Assembly (NCBI GenBank): GCA_905221605.1
Contig: CAJNDS010002240.1
Span: 1-42,500 of the forward strand
Direction of reading: 5' to 3'
Origin: Symbiodinium natans
Lineage: Eukaryota; Sar; Dinophyceae; Suessiales; Symbiodiniaceae
Length of the DNA stretch: 42,500 nucleotides
Of the stretch, positions 1-9,205 are shown piece after piece (position 1 is the stretch's first letter; every line of letters starts with the position of its first letter). The notes below the pieces were generated by a model, which was not told the DNA's origin, made no database searches, and saw only the letters and a list, made by a program, of their open reading frames with translations. Made by a program: the position numbers and the translations under genes.

Positions 1-5
1 CGCGC

Positions 6-38
<33 letters not shown>

Positions 39-42
39 CACA
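1..42. repeat. CG and CGCA simple repeat
   Basis: Starts as alternating CG and continues as about eight CGCA units ending in CACACA. Simple-sequence DNA that may continue beyond the window edge. Confidence 0.9.
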
Positions 43-880
43 AGGACAAAAACAAAAAGCCGCGCCGAGCACCAAACTAGCATCGTTCGGCACGATGCAT
101 ACGAGCCAGTCCCTGGCCATCGCACAAAACAAACCCACCAACCCATCAACCGGGAACCACGAACATAGAATGCAATACACGAAACACAGCCTGCTTCTGC
201 TCCTTCTTCGCCGCACTACCAGGCGTCGGAGGTAGTGCAGCTAGTTGCTATGCCGGTCGTAGCATACGCTCGACCGCCGGGTCTTGAAGCCGCGGCATCT
301 GGCAGACTCTGAGTCTCACCTAACCCCACAGCACAAAACAAAAGCACGCAACAACAGCGCCAAAAACTAAACACAGCAAACAGGACAGGAAACTCCGCGA
401 AAAAGGGGCACTCCACCGCCCCTGGCGAGTCTCGGTGCACCTTGGGTGGCCTTAGAAGCAACGAACCATGCGAACAACAAAGGACACGAACACGCGCACA
501 AAATACGGCCACCACCAAGCGCCGCTCAGAACCACGTTGACCCAAGCAAGCCACAAACTGAGCGCCACGCGCGGGCATTGGACCTACAGAAGGGAGAGCT
601 TCAGCCAAAAGCAATGCCCAACACAGAAACGATTCGGACAACAGCGCCCGCCAAGCATTGACCCTCCACACAAACAAGCAGCCGGTCCTCCCCGCACCTT
701 ACCCACATACCACCTCCCCCCTCCTTCCCTTCCGTCCGCACCGAACTCCACACGATCTCAATACACGTCACCCCTCACCCCCCTGCATGTGTTCATCGGT
801 TTTGCCTTTTCATGACCGTTATCAAACTCTTTCTAACAGGCACAAGGCGAGCATCATGAGCATCAAAGATTGATTAGGGC
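43..880. other. GC-rich unique region without a clear gene
   Basis: This stretch has no telomere-like repeats. The longest open frame is 216..677 on the minus strand (153 codons, starting at TTG), rich in Cys, Leu and Phe with a hydrophobic stretch near residues 15-30. Shorter frames overlap it on the plus strand (446..815). High GC leaves several frames open, and I see no splice-like borders or known motif, so no gene is called. Confidence 0.4.
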
Positions 881-1330
881 TGGCCTTGCGCGTAAGCAAA
901 TTTTACAAGGAATGAAAAGACGCGTGAAATTTAATAATTAAAACGGGGCTTTTCCATGAGTTCGTCCATTCCATTCACTTTGGAAACAGAACAAAAGCAC
1001 TAAAGAACGATGTAGCAATATTTTCTTGTTTTTTTTAATGTGGCATTTTGCGAATGAACCGTGTAAACGCGTAAATCATGATATTCATGTCCCGATAATG
1101 CTATTACTATTAATAATCTCTGGTGAACAAAAGGATTAAATAAACGAATCGTCTGTGCGCTTACTTTCTTCTTTCTTACTGTGCCGTTAACTCAATTTGT
1201 AATATTAAATCGCGCATGCATTACATCTCTTTGCATTTTTAATATTAAATTGAGCTCTCTTGTATTATTATTATTGTTATTATTAAGAGCTCCTGGGATA
1301 TTCTTATAACCCAATGATAACCATATAAAG
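881..1330. other. AT-rich spacer
   Basis: The composition changes sharply to AT-rich. AATATTAAAT occurs at about 1201 and again at about 1240, and an ATT/TTA run lies at 1262-1285. There are no telomere repeats and no open frame. It may be intergenic; I see no defined promoter motif. Confidence 0.5.
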
Positions 1331-1477
1331 GCACTTCAGGGGCTTATACGTGGGCAGTACAGTTATACTTGGTCCATAAGTACCTTGAACCTCCACAGGG
1401 GGTTTAGGGTCTAGGCTTAGCAGTTTATGGCTGAAGTCGCAGGGCTTGGGAGTGTGATGCTTTAGAGTAAGCTCAGG

Positions 1478-1598
1478 CTAGACCCCAGGAGTAGCCTAGC
1501 AATAGAAATAGGGTGCCCTTTTTGTTTTAGAGGGGGCTTGTGAGGGAACCGAAACCCTAAAAAAACGGGAACAAGGCCTACTCTGGGTCCTCGTAGGG
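1478..1598 (+). repeat. Dispersed repeat family D, copy 1
   Basis: It shares an ordered set of blocks with copies at 4061 and 21003: GACCC-A-GAGTA(G/A)CCT, then a G(G/T)(G/A)CCCTTTTT block, then GGGAACC or similar, an A-rich run, an AAGG(G)CC(T/C)AC block, and (T/A)CT(G)GG(T)TCTAG or a near match. All three copies lie in the same orientation and none is telomeric. Copies differ by small indels, so they are old. Confidence 0.65.
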
Positions 1599-1599
1599 T

Positions 1600-2030
1600 A
1601 TTGATTCTAGGTCTTGAATCCCGCAGCACCGACCCTACACGGTTGGGGGGAGGCGAGGCACCGTCTAAGCAAGGCGCGCATCATCTGCACTGGGAAGGCG
1701 CCAGCGTGCAAGCAGCAATTCGGATGACTCCGATTCCACTAAATGTTGTGGTACGGGGCTTACGTAAGAGTTTGGGGGTTTGGGGGGGTTTTAGGGCTTA
1801 GGGCATATCTAGGCTTGGAGTTTAAGGTTTGGGGCGTGACTCAGCTACGCAGCACGACGAAGCCATGATGGTAACCAGGGTTCCTGTTTGCCTGACCCTG
1901 AACTGACACTCACAGTAGGCAGAAGAGCTATGACCCTGCACCCTAAACACGAAAGTCGCAACCCTCAACCCTGAACCATAAATCCTAAACCCTCAACCCT
2001 GCACCCTAAACCCTATGGGCTGTGACGAGG
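1600..2030. other. Mixed sequence with scattered telomere-like heptamers
   Basis: Holds degenerate TTTAGGG and CCCTAAA words (for example 1975-2015) around short unique stretches. The small frame 1601..1801 is not convincing. No gene is called. Confidence 0.4.
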
Positions 2031-3230
2031 AAATCTTCGAACGATCGCCAGTGTCCACCCCTAAATCCAAGGCGAAGTTCCCAAAACTGTTAAGGGCCTT
2101 GTCTCATCTTGGCTCTACGTAGATGATGGCAAACCTTGTGCTAAGTCTCTGAGGGAACTAAAGCCATGACTGGCAACGCGCTGAAAGTTCACGGCACTTT
2201 GCGAAAACTTGCTCAGAACATCCGTCATCCGCTGACTGCATCCAGCTAGGGACAAGAAATTGTGCAAGTCAAAGACTAAATCTGCCGGAACGGCATTGGA
2301 CAGTTGTTCGCCAAGATCTGCTGGTGCATGCGCCGCTTTGGGGCTTTAGAACTCAATCATAAAAGATGGCGCAAAAGCTGCCATGTGCAAGCACCCATCA
2401 GCAAGCGAATATACCGCATCATACACTCACGAAGACTGTACCTGTATCAGCGCAACAGCAAGATCTGGAACAAAGACAACAATTCCAGCAAGAAAGCCAC
2501 TAGCCTGAAAATGGACCGGGACTTTGCACATAAACAACACAACGCAAAGCGAAGTAATCAATAAACCTAGAAAGAGTAACAACAACAGTTGTTTTTATTT
2601 GTCATAGCCATCATGTTAGTAAGCGATAAAGTACTGCAATGAAATCTTAGCCTTAAACTGCACAAGCAACTATAGCATGACTACTTAAGACAGGTTGTTT
2701 GCCGACGACATAGACAGTTCGTACATTACTATAGCAAACCGGTGCGTGATAGTGCACTCTGCAAGAGCTCTAGCAACAGGTATAGTGTAGCATGTGCTCT
2801 TCGGCCCACTTGGCCGAAAAAATCCGAAAGAGATTCCAAGAAGTAATCTGTTGAATCTAATGTCGCAGCTATTTCTGCGAGCTAGTTTTGATAAAGTCAA
2901 ACTTACTAGTAGCTCTTCATTCCCGTCAGCGTCTTGCCATTGCTCTCCTGATAAACTGGCAAAGAAGCGTACCTGTCTGTCAACTTAGCAGTAATAACAA
3001 GAAAAACTGCCCATGGCGTAGGACATCTGAATTTTTGAAACGCTTTGCAACGCAGCCGAGCGCTGCTGCGTCGCTACGTGTCCACCTTCTAGGCAGTCTA
3101 CACCGTCTTTGTCCGGTGGAAGAAGTCAGGTGAACAGGCAGGTTTCTCAACAGATAAAGCTGTATACTCAGGCATAAGCAAGCATCCATGTTCTTGGGCC
3201 CAACCCAAAACCCTTTAAGCCTAAAACCCG
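2030..3230. other. Unique region free of telomere repeats, no clear gene
   Basis: About 1.2 kb without heptamer arrays. Open frames of 60-90 codons occur on both strands (2304..2564 plus; 2685..2900 and 2980..3246 minus). None has a recognisable motif, strong third-position bias or paired splice borders. It lies beyond the apparent end of the block A gene. Confidence 0.4.
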
Positions 3231-3483
3231 ACGCACGCTTGTTCAACCCTAAACCCTAAACCCTTAACCCCTATAGGACCCCCACCAAAAAACAGGGAAA
3301 TGCGCCTGGCCCTGCAAGGGAGACTAAACCCCAAACCCTAAACCCTGAACCCTAAACCCCAAACCCGAAACCCTAAACCCTAAACCCTGCAAGGGAGATC
3401 TAGCAAAACCTACACCCTGATTATGCCCGAAACCGGACCTGGGGCTTCCTTAGGGCCGAGGGGTCAGGTTGGGATTTCGGATT

Positions 3484-3840
3484 TTGCAGGGTTTAGGGTT
3501 GGTGTAGGGTTTAGGGTTTAGGGTTTAGGGTTTAGGGTTTAGGGTTTAGGGTTTAGGGTTTAGGGTTTAGGGTTTAGGGTTTAGGGTTTAGGGTTTAGGG
3601 TTTAGGGTTTAGGGCTTGTTAGAGGCTCGCAAGGATTCGGGTTTCGGGTCTAGGCCTTGAGGTTTGTCAGAGTCTTGCGGCTTTGGATTTTGGGTGTGCA
3701 AAGTTGGGAGAAACCCGGCGGCTTTAGGATATAGACACCAAGTCGACAATCTTCCTCGCACTAGGTTTAGGGTTTAGGGTTTAGGGTTTAGGGTTTAGGG
3801 TTTAGGGTTTAGGGTTTAGGGTTTAGGGGTTTAGGGGTCA
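3484..3840 (+). repeat. Interstitial TTTAGGG arrays (two blocks)
   Basis: The first block, to about 3613, is one of the longest near-perfect heptamer runs in the window. A second block covers about 3763-3838, with unique sequence between them. A short segment at 3840-3900 could encode a peptide on either strand and is left uncalled. Confidence 0.9.
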
Positions 3841-4060
3841 CCCTGAAGATGATCGAAGAGCTGCAGCACTGCTGCACCTGCGTGGCCGTGGGGTTGAGTT
3901 CAGGGCTGAGACAGGGTTTGGGGTGGTATATCTAGAGTAGACCTTTGAGAAAATCGGGAAATCGACCCGAACAAGCGAGGCACTTACAGGGTTTGGGGTT
4001 TGGGGTTTGGGGTGTAGGGATTAGGGCTTAAGGGTTTAGAGTTAAGTAAGGCCATCAACT

Positions 4061-4170
4061 AGACCCAAGAGTAACCTAGGAATAAAAGGGTACCCTTTTT
4101 GGTTTAAAGGTGCTTGCAGCGGCCTACGCCCCCCAAAAAAGCAAATAAGGGCCTACACTGGGTTCTAGTA
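4061..4170 (+). repeat. Dispersed repeat family D, copy 2
   Basis: Same block order as copies at 1478 and 21003, including AGACCCAAGAGTA and the CCCTTTTTGGTTTA core shared almost exactly with copy 3. It lies just downstream of the stop codon of block A. Confidence 0.65.
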
Positions 4171-4229
4171 GCCCTAAACCCTAAACCCTAAACCCTCAAC
4201 CCTAAACCCTCAACCCTAAACCCTAAACC

Positions 4230-4293
4230 CTAATCCGCATCCCAGACTTGCTCATACCCGGCCCAGGCCTTGCAGGGATCACTCAGCACAGCC
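4230..4293 (-). CDS. Block A exon 14, candidate last exon
   Basis: Acceptor is CTCAG|G at 4294/4293. The frame reads AVLSDPCKAWAGYEQVWDAD and then TAG at 4232-4230. The TAG is formed where the exon meets the telomere-like array (GAT TAG GGT on the coding strand). It joins in phase to exon A13. Either the gene ends here or a donor lies just before the stop; a possible further segment is at 3840-3900. Protein family not recognised. Confidence 0.5.
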
Positions 4294-4438
4294 CTGAGAT
4301 CGCACGGGCGTTGCAAGTTTGTTAGCCCTAAACCCTAAATCCTAGACCCTAAACCCTAAACCCGAATTAAACCCTAAACCCTAAACCCTGAACCTCAAAT
4401 CCTAAACCCTCAATCCTTCCAAACCCTAAACCCTAAAC

Positions 4439-4515
4439 CCGCTAAGACTTGAGGTCTGAGAAGGCCGCGTGGGTACGTTTTTAGGCAAGGCATTCATCAC
4501 TACTCCTCTATCACC
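4439..4515 (-). CDS. Block A exon 13
   Basis: Acceptor CTAAG|G at 4516/4515; the donor lies inside a telomere repeat (GCGG|GTTTAGGG at 4439/4438). The frame runs GDRGVVMNALPKNVPTRP and on to a Ser-rich end. It is 77 nt, entering in phase 0 from A12 and leaving in phase 2, which fits A14. The 89-nt intron upstream carries imperfect inverted ends. Function unknown. Confidence 0.55.
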
Positions 4516-4604
4516 CTTAGAACCATAATGCAAATACTATCTTAGTTTAGTATTCCCCTGAAGGTTTTTTTGGGAAGAAAGCAGAAAATTATTCCTAAGG
4601 AGAC

Positions 4605-4874
4605 TATAGATTCCTGCAACCGAGCAGCGAGAAAGCTGACGCGCAAAGGGAAGTCGTTCGCCCGAGGAATATCTGGAAGCTCTCCAGCTATCGCCATCTT
4701 TAGCTCGTTCCCATGGCTATCCCAAACTTTGGGATAGAATTTCTGAGCACAAACCCTTTGCAGATCATCTTTCCAAGTCTGACTGTGCGAGACTTCGATG
4801 ATCTGAATTTCGAACCACGGCTGCAGTACGGAAGTTTTGTAGGCAAACCAGGCCTTCTTGTCTTCATAGTACAC
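4605..4874 (-). CDS. Block A exon 12, 90 codons, unknown function
   Basis: One of the clearest coding segments in the window: 270 nt open from CCAG|GTG at 4875/4874 to a GTCTCC donor at 4604. Residues such as YYEDKKAWFAYKTSVLQPWF and later FYPKVWDSHGNELKMAIAG have a normal globular composition, rich in aromatic and charged residues, unlike the repeat-derived frames nearby. Both borders are phase 0. The flanking intron (4875-5089) is made largely of telomere heptamers in opposite orientations at its two ends. I do not recognise the fold. Confidence 0.75.
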
Positions 4875-5089
4875 CTGGCAGGTCGTTCGACAAGGACGGA
4901 GTTTAAAGGGTTTAGTGTTTAGGGTTTTAGGGCTTTTTTCATGAACCCTCAACCCCCCTAAACCCTAAACCCTGAACCCTCAACCCTGAACCCTAAACCC
5001 TAAACCCTATGCCCTAAACCCTAAACCCTAAACCCTAAACCCTAAACCCTAAACCCTAAACCCTAAACCCTAAACCCTAAATCCTAAAC
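4875..5089 (-). repeat. Telomere-repeat intron between exons A11 and A12
   Basis: On the coding strand the intron begins GTTTAGGATTTAGGG, runs through a TTTAGGG array, then changes to CCCTAAA-type words and ends in ACCTGCCAG. The donor context is GAG|GTTTAG. The 215-nt intron is therefore an imperfect inverted repeat of telomeric DNA joining two phase-0 exons. Confidence 0.65.
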
Positions 5090-5182
5090 CTCACTGACGT
5101 AGCTCGGTCTCTCCTGCTCGCCCACCACCGCGAAGAGCTCTGGGCCCGTGCCCACGGTTTTGTAATACTCGGCGCCTGCTTC
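5090..5182 (-). CDS. Block A exon 11
   Basis: Exactly 31 codons, bounded by GGCAG|GAA (5183/5182) and GTGAG|GTTTAG (5090/5089). The reading EAGAEYYKTVGTGPELFAVV continues through GEQERPSYVSE. Third positions are mostly G or C. Symmetrical phase 0-0. The donor GT is the GT of the telomere repeat. Function unknown. Confidence 0.7.
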
Positions 5183-5860
5183 CTGCCAGGGACGTCGAAG
5201 GGTTTAGGGTTTAGGGTTTAGGGTTTGGGGTTTAGGGTTTAGGGTTTAGGGTTTAGGGTTTAGGGTTTGGGGTTTAGGGTTTGGGGTTTGGGGTTTAGGG
5301 TTGAGGGTTTCCGAGCTGCAGGGGTTTTCGGGGTCTCAGGGCTCAGGGAAAGAGAGGTTTGGTTTTGGGGGGTGGTCTTGAAGGTTGAGAGTGTAGGGGG
5401 GTTACCTTGACTTGTGGCTACCCAAACCCACGATACAGTCGCGTCTAAGGTTTGGGCTGTACTTGGGCTTGGGGTTTCAAGCTTCCCAAAGAACCTATTA
5501 CTGGGCGCATAATAAATTTTGGGAGAAAAACAGTAAGCAAAACAAGCGCTGCTCGGGTGGGTGGGTGGTCCTTGTAGTGCGGAGTTGACCCTAAGTCCTA
5601 TAAGTTCTATCCTAGATCCCTTCACCCTGAACCCGAAATACCCTAACCCTCTTCACCCTAAACACCTGACCTGCACCCCAAGTCTAAGGCCTATAGGCTC
5701 TAGTTTCCCCCCCCCCCCCCAATTAAACCCTAAGCACTGCACCCTCAACCCTACGTGCACGAATTACACCCTAGTTAAGGCCTGTAGGTTCTACCCCCCT
5801 AAACCATAAACCCTAAACCCTGAACCCTAAACCCAAATACACCCTAAGCCCTACACCCAC
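5183..5860 (-). repeat. Intron between A10 and A11, mostly degenerate telomere repeat
   Basis: Begins GTGGGTGTAGGG and ends CTGGCAG on the coding strand. It contains CCCTAAA-like words at 5620-5850, a run of 14 C at about 5707-5720, unique DNA at 5310-5610, and a TTTAGGG/TTTGGGG array at 5199-5310. No convincing exon is seen inside it. Confidence 0.5.
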
Positions 5861-5928
5861 ACTGCCCTCGATGGTGCTGGCCACTGGCCCGTTAAATGCA
5901 GCGCACCCGAGCCTCAAGAGCCTCGAAG
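5861..5928 (-). CDS. Block A exon 10
   Basis: 68 nt with acceptor TTGTAG|CT and donor GGCAGT|GTGGGT. It reads SRLLRLGCAAFNGPVASTIE then GS and enters A11 in phase 0, giving a smooth Gly-Ser-Glu junction. The acceptor is followed by C, not the G usual in dinoflagellates, so the 5' border is less sure than the 3' one. Confidence 0.55.
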
Positions 5929-6171
5929 CTACAAGCCAAAACCCTCAATCCCGAAATCCATCGTACTGACTACTATATAACTGGCTAAGCCCTCAAACCC
6001 CAAAACCCCAAACCCCAAACCCCAAACCCTAAACCCTAAACCCCAAACCCCATTCAAACCCCAAACCCCAAACCCTAAACTCCACAGATCTCCCCCCCCC
6101 CCTAAAACCCTAAAACCCAAACCCCAAACCCCAAACCCGCACAGATCTCCACCCCCAACAATCGCTCCGAC

Positions 6172-6287
6172 ATCTGCCCAGGGCCTTCAACGGAGCGCCT
6201 CGCTGCTCCCTGGAAATGGCGCGCAGCTGTGGCCAAGTCATCCGAAAACCGCGCGCCAGCACAACGTGCCCGGAGTTCGTTTTGTAC
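6172..6287 (-). CDS. Block A exon 9
   Basis: Acceptor GTAGAG|G at 6288/6287; donor AGAT|GTCGGAG at 6172/6171. The reading is YKTNSGHVVLARGFRMTWPQ followed by a basic stretch. The frame stays open beyond the chosen donor to the next telomere block, so a later donor (G|GTTTGGGG at 6136) is an alternative. The acceptor phase matches A8. Confidence 0.65.
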
Positions 6288-6860
6288 CTCTACGATTCCA
6301 GGGTTGAGGGTATATTGGGTTTGTAGGGTTTGTAGGGTTTGTAGGGTTTGTAGGGTTTGTAGGGTTTGTAGGGTTTGTGGGGTATGTAGCGTTTACAGGA
6401 TTTGTAGGGTTTTTGATCAGGTTTATAGGGTTTATAGGGCTTAGGGTATGTAGGGCTTAGGGTTCGCGGCTTAGGTTCCGGAACCTGACACCCTATGCTT
6501 TCACAGCCCTGATCTCTAAACCGCCTAAACCCGAATATACCTTCAATGCCAGGCCCGAAACAAGGGGCCACTTCGCGAACTGGCTCTCAAGGCAAATACT
6601 ACCCCAAAAACGTTAAACCCTAAACCCCCGAAACACTTCCCAACCCTAAACCCCCGAAACCCTTCCCACACCGTAACCTAAGCCCTAAACCCCCCAAGAA
6701 ACTAACCCCCAACCAAAACTCTGAACTGAACCCCAAAGCAATCCCACCTGAAGGCTCGTTTCAGGGCCCGGCTGATCTTGATGACCTGGGGATCTGCACC
6801 TCAAGCAGGATTTTGGGATAAACCCTAAACCCTAAACACCCTAAACCCTAAACCCTAAAC
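6288..6860 (-). repeat. Telomere-repeat intron between A8 and A9
   Basis: 573 nt starting GTTTAGGGTTTAGGG on the coding strand. It includes CCCCGAAAC-type variants (6620-6660), a TTTGTAGGG 8-9mer run at 6318-6380 on the plus strand, and ends GGAATCGTAGAG. Both joined exons are phase 2 at this point. Confidence 0.55.
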
Positions 6861-7292
6861 CCAAGAAAAGGCCAACAATTTGCAGGTTCGGGATTGGCAT
6901 CCAACATTGCCCTCAAGGCACAGATGGTGCGGGAGATGCGCAGCCAAAGAAGGCAGCGTTCTTCTCCCTTGACGAACTCAGAGACCAGTGTAACACACAT
7001 GGCAAGCACCCTTTCTGGTAGACCCGGCTCGTGCTGCACATCGGGACGTATTGCAAGCAGGTCGCTTGCAGGTAGCTGACGCCGGAACTGCCAAATAATC
7101 TCCGCAAGCTGCACGGCTGCTAACGTCTCCTGGCGGCCTTTTTCGTGATCCTCTGCTAGGGATCTAATGCATCCGCGTAGATCATTCTTGGTCCTGAAGA
7201 ACTGCTCGGCCTTCGCAATCAACGTCGTCTGAAGCCGGCAGAGCAGCTTCCACAGCTTCTCCTCTGCTGCCGGACCACCAAGATCAGCACCC
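6861..7292 (-). CDS. Block A exon 8, 144 codons, helical protein of unknown function
   Basis: The longest clear exon (432 nt). Acceptor GAAAG|G at 7293/7292, donor CTTGG|GTTTAGGG at 6861/6860. It reads AEEKLWKLLCRLQTTLIAKA, then AEQFFRTKNDLRGCIRSLAE and QLAEIIWQFRRQLPASDLLA, with strong alpha-helical character and spaced Leu/Ile. It has a Cys scatter but no zinc-binding spacing I can name. Telomere-like sequence abuts the 3' border. Not recognised; could be part of a helical-repeat protein. Confidence 0.75.
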
Positions 7293-7403
7293 CTTTCTAC
7301 GACCATGTTGCATATTCCGTTTTTTCCTACACCCCAAACCCTGGCCTGGAAAAACCCAATATACCCTATCAACCCTAAAACCCTTTGAAAACACCCTTAA
7401 TAC

Positions 7404-7511
7404 TCCTTGGGGGCAGCCTCGCACTCAACGAGTTTACGGAGCTCATCTCCCAGGTCTGACAGCGACAGCGGCGCTGCATGCGAGTCCTCCATGAAACGGA
7501 GTTGGGCTCTA
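7404..7511 (-). CDS. Block A exon 7
   Basis: The acceptor is taken as AACAG|T at 7512/7511 and the donor as AAGGA|GTATTA. The reading RAQLRFMEDSHAAPLSLSDL is followed by GDELRKLVECEAAPK. Codons end mostly in G or C. The 111-nt intron to A8 ends in GAAAG|G. An internal Met (7492-7490) could be an alternative start if transcription begins here. Confidence 0.65.
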
Positions 7512-7651
7512 CTGTTGAGGGTCCAAAAGGCTTATGCAGTGAGACAGGGGTTCGTGGGGTCTTATCGAGTTTATGGGGTTTACCGGATCTACAGGGGTTT
7601 TTCAGGCTTCGAGGCTTCGGGGGTTTAGGGGAGTTTGAGATTTATGGTATT

Positions 7652-7731
7652 TAGCCTAAACCCTAAACCCTAAACCCTAAACCCTAAACCCTAAACCCTA
7701 AACCCTAAACCCTAAACCCTAAACCCTAAAC
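7652..7731 (-). repeat. Interstitial CCCTAAA array
   Basis: About eleven near-perfect heptamers inside the large intron between A6 and A7. Confidence 0.95.
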
Positions 7732-7834
7732 GTCGAAGGCAGCATGGCTTGCCATCCCCTAAGCCCCACCGACACTCTTCATGCTAAACCATAAGCCCTA
7801 AGCCACAGACCAGGCACCTTTAGGGTTTCAGAAA

Positions 7835-7937
7835 GGACTGTTGTGAGGCGGAGTTGTTGGGTAGTTTTCAGTCATTTAATAAGGTTTAGGGGTTAGTAAA
7901 CGCTTACAACTTTAAACTTATGGCCTCACAACAGTCC
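7835..7937. mobile_element. Short inverted-repeat element; left 19-mer also recurs inverted at 10081
   Basis: GGACTGTTGTGAGGCGGAG (7835-7853) faces GCCTCACAACAGTCC (7923-7937). A full 19-bp inverted copy lies at 10081-10099. It may be a 103-bp miniature element, or the left end of a 2.27-kb composite ending at 10099. No target duplication is evident. Confidence 0.5.
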
Positions 7938-7983
7938 ATTCATAAGTGGGAATCTTGACCATGATGTTTGGCATACATGATTT

Positions 7984-8127
7984 GGGGGGGGGGGGGGGAG
8001 GGGGGGGGGGGGGAGGGGGGGGGGAGGAGGGGGGGGGGGAGGGGGGGGGGAGGGGGGGGGGGGGGAGGGGGGGGGTCCCGCCCCCCCCCCCCCCCACCTT
8101 TTCACCTCTCCCCCCCCCCCCCCCCCC
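7984..8127. repeat. Long G tract followed by C tract
   Basis: About 92 nt of nearly pure G with single A interruptions, then CCCG and a C tract broken by ACCTTTTCACCTCT. Either strand could form G-quadruplexes, and the two tracts can pair as a hairpin. The length may be unreliable in the assembly. Confidence 0.9.
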
Positions 8128-8199
8128 TCAAGCGCAACAGCCGTAGCTGTGCCACAGTTGGTTTGCTTTCACGTATTTCCAGACCTGTTATTCGGAAGT

Positions 8200-8253
8200 T
8201 CCCGGCTTTCGAAACACAGCCTTTGTTTCGAAACACAGCCCCTGTTTCGAAAC
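8200..8253 (+). repeat. Short tandem repeat of TTTCGAAACACAGCC
   Basis: Three units of about 18-20 bp sharing TTTCGAAACA, each with the TTCGAA palindrome. Non-coding as far as I can see. Confidence 0.7.
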
Positions 8254-8420
8254 ATGGATGTCACAGCCACAACTGCTTCACAAAACGATATCCAATCTCA
8301 CCTTGGTTCCAGCGCTATATCTGAAGGTTGCGATGTCACATGTGCGAATAAAGGATATCTGCTCATAGTATTCTCGCGTCCCCGGGGCCTACAGGACATG
8401 TCTTGATGATGTGGGTGCTA

Positions 8421-9205
8421 ATAATGTAGGGTTATAAAGTTAAAAATCCTATAGAGTTTAGCGTTATGACCCTAAACCCTATATGCTTTAACGCTTAAGG
8501 AAAACAGTAAAGTGGTTAAATCACTGAGGGACTAGGGTTACGTTTTTGCAATGCCCTAAACCTTAAACTCTAACCTTTAACCTCTTATAGGGTTTAAACC
8601 CTAAAGGGCTAACCCGGTAGGGTAGATAAACCCTGACCCGAAAGGGGCCCTATAGGGTTTAAGGCTTAACCTAGTTTGAATGCCCAAACTTAAATTTAAA
8701 TCCCCAGGCCTTAAACCTCTGAAAACCTTATAGGGCTTAAAGGCTTTAATGCCTAAACCTGATGTATTTAAGGTCTGGGCATTTATACATTCAGCATTAG
8801 AACCCTAAACCCTTTATGCTGTAAGGCTTAAGGAAAACAGTAGGATTTAAGCCTCAAGGCCTATAATATAAGGTTATAAGGTTACAATCCTATAGAGTTT
8901 AGCGTTATAACCCTAAACCCTATATGCTTTAATTAAGGCTTAAGGAAAACAGTAAAATGATTAAATCCCTGAGGGTCTAAGGTTACGTTTTTGCAATGCC
9001 CTAAACCTTAAACTCTAAACCTTTAACCTCTTACAGGGTTTAAATCCTATAGGGTTAAAACTTTAAAAACCTTATAGGGCTTAAATGTTTTAATGCCTAA
9101 ACCTGATGTACCTAAGGTGTGGGCATTTATACCTTCAGCGTTATAACCTATCTGCTGTAAAGCTTAAGGTAAACAGTACGGTTTAAGTCTCAAGGCCTAT
9201 AATAT
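8421..9205 (+). repeat. Tandem unit T, copies 1 and 2 (and first bases of copy 3)
   Basis: Copy 1 (8421-8862) and copy 2 (8863-9198) share AGAGTTTAGCGTTAT, CTTAAGGAAAACAGTA, GTTACGTTTTTGCAATGCCC and a conserved end AAGGCCTATAAT. Copy 2 is shorter through an internal deletion. Composition is AT-rich with CCCTAAA-like words, so the unit may derive from telomeric DNA. No coding. Confidence 0.85.

Noticed and set aside
3484-3613. A true chromosome end
   Set aside because: Arrays occur in both orientations throughout and are embedded in coding DNA, so they are interstitial, not a terminal telomere.
6229-6571. Frames with CRVCRVCRV or KPYKPYKPY repeats
   Set aside because: Translations of a TTTGTAGGG-type array; no independent coding signal.
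7946-8146. Poly-Gly and poly-Pro frames
   Set aside because: Artefacts of the G and C tracts.
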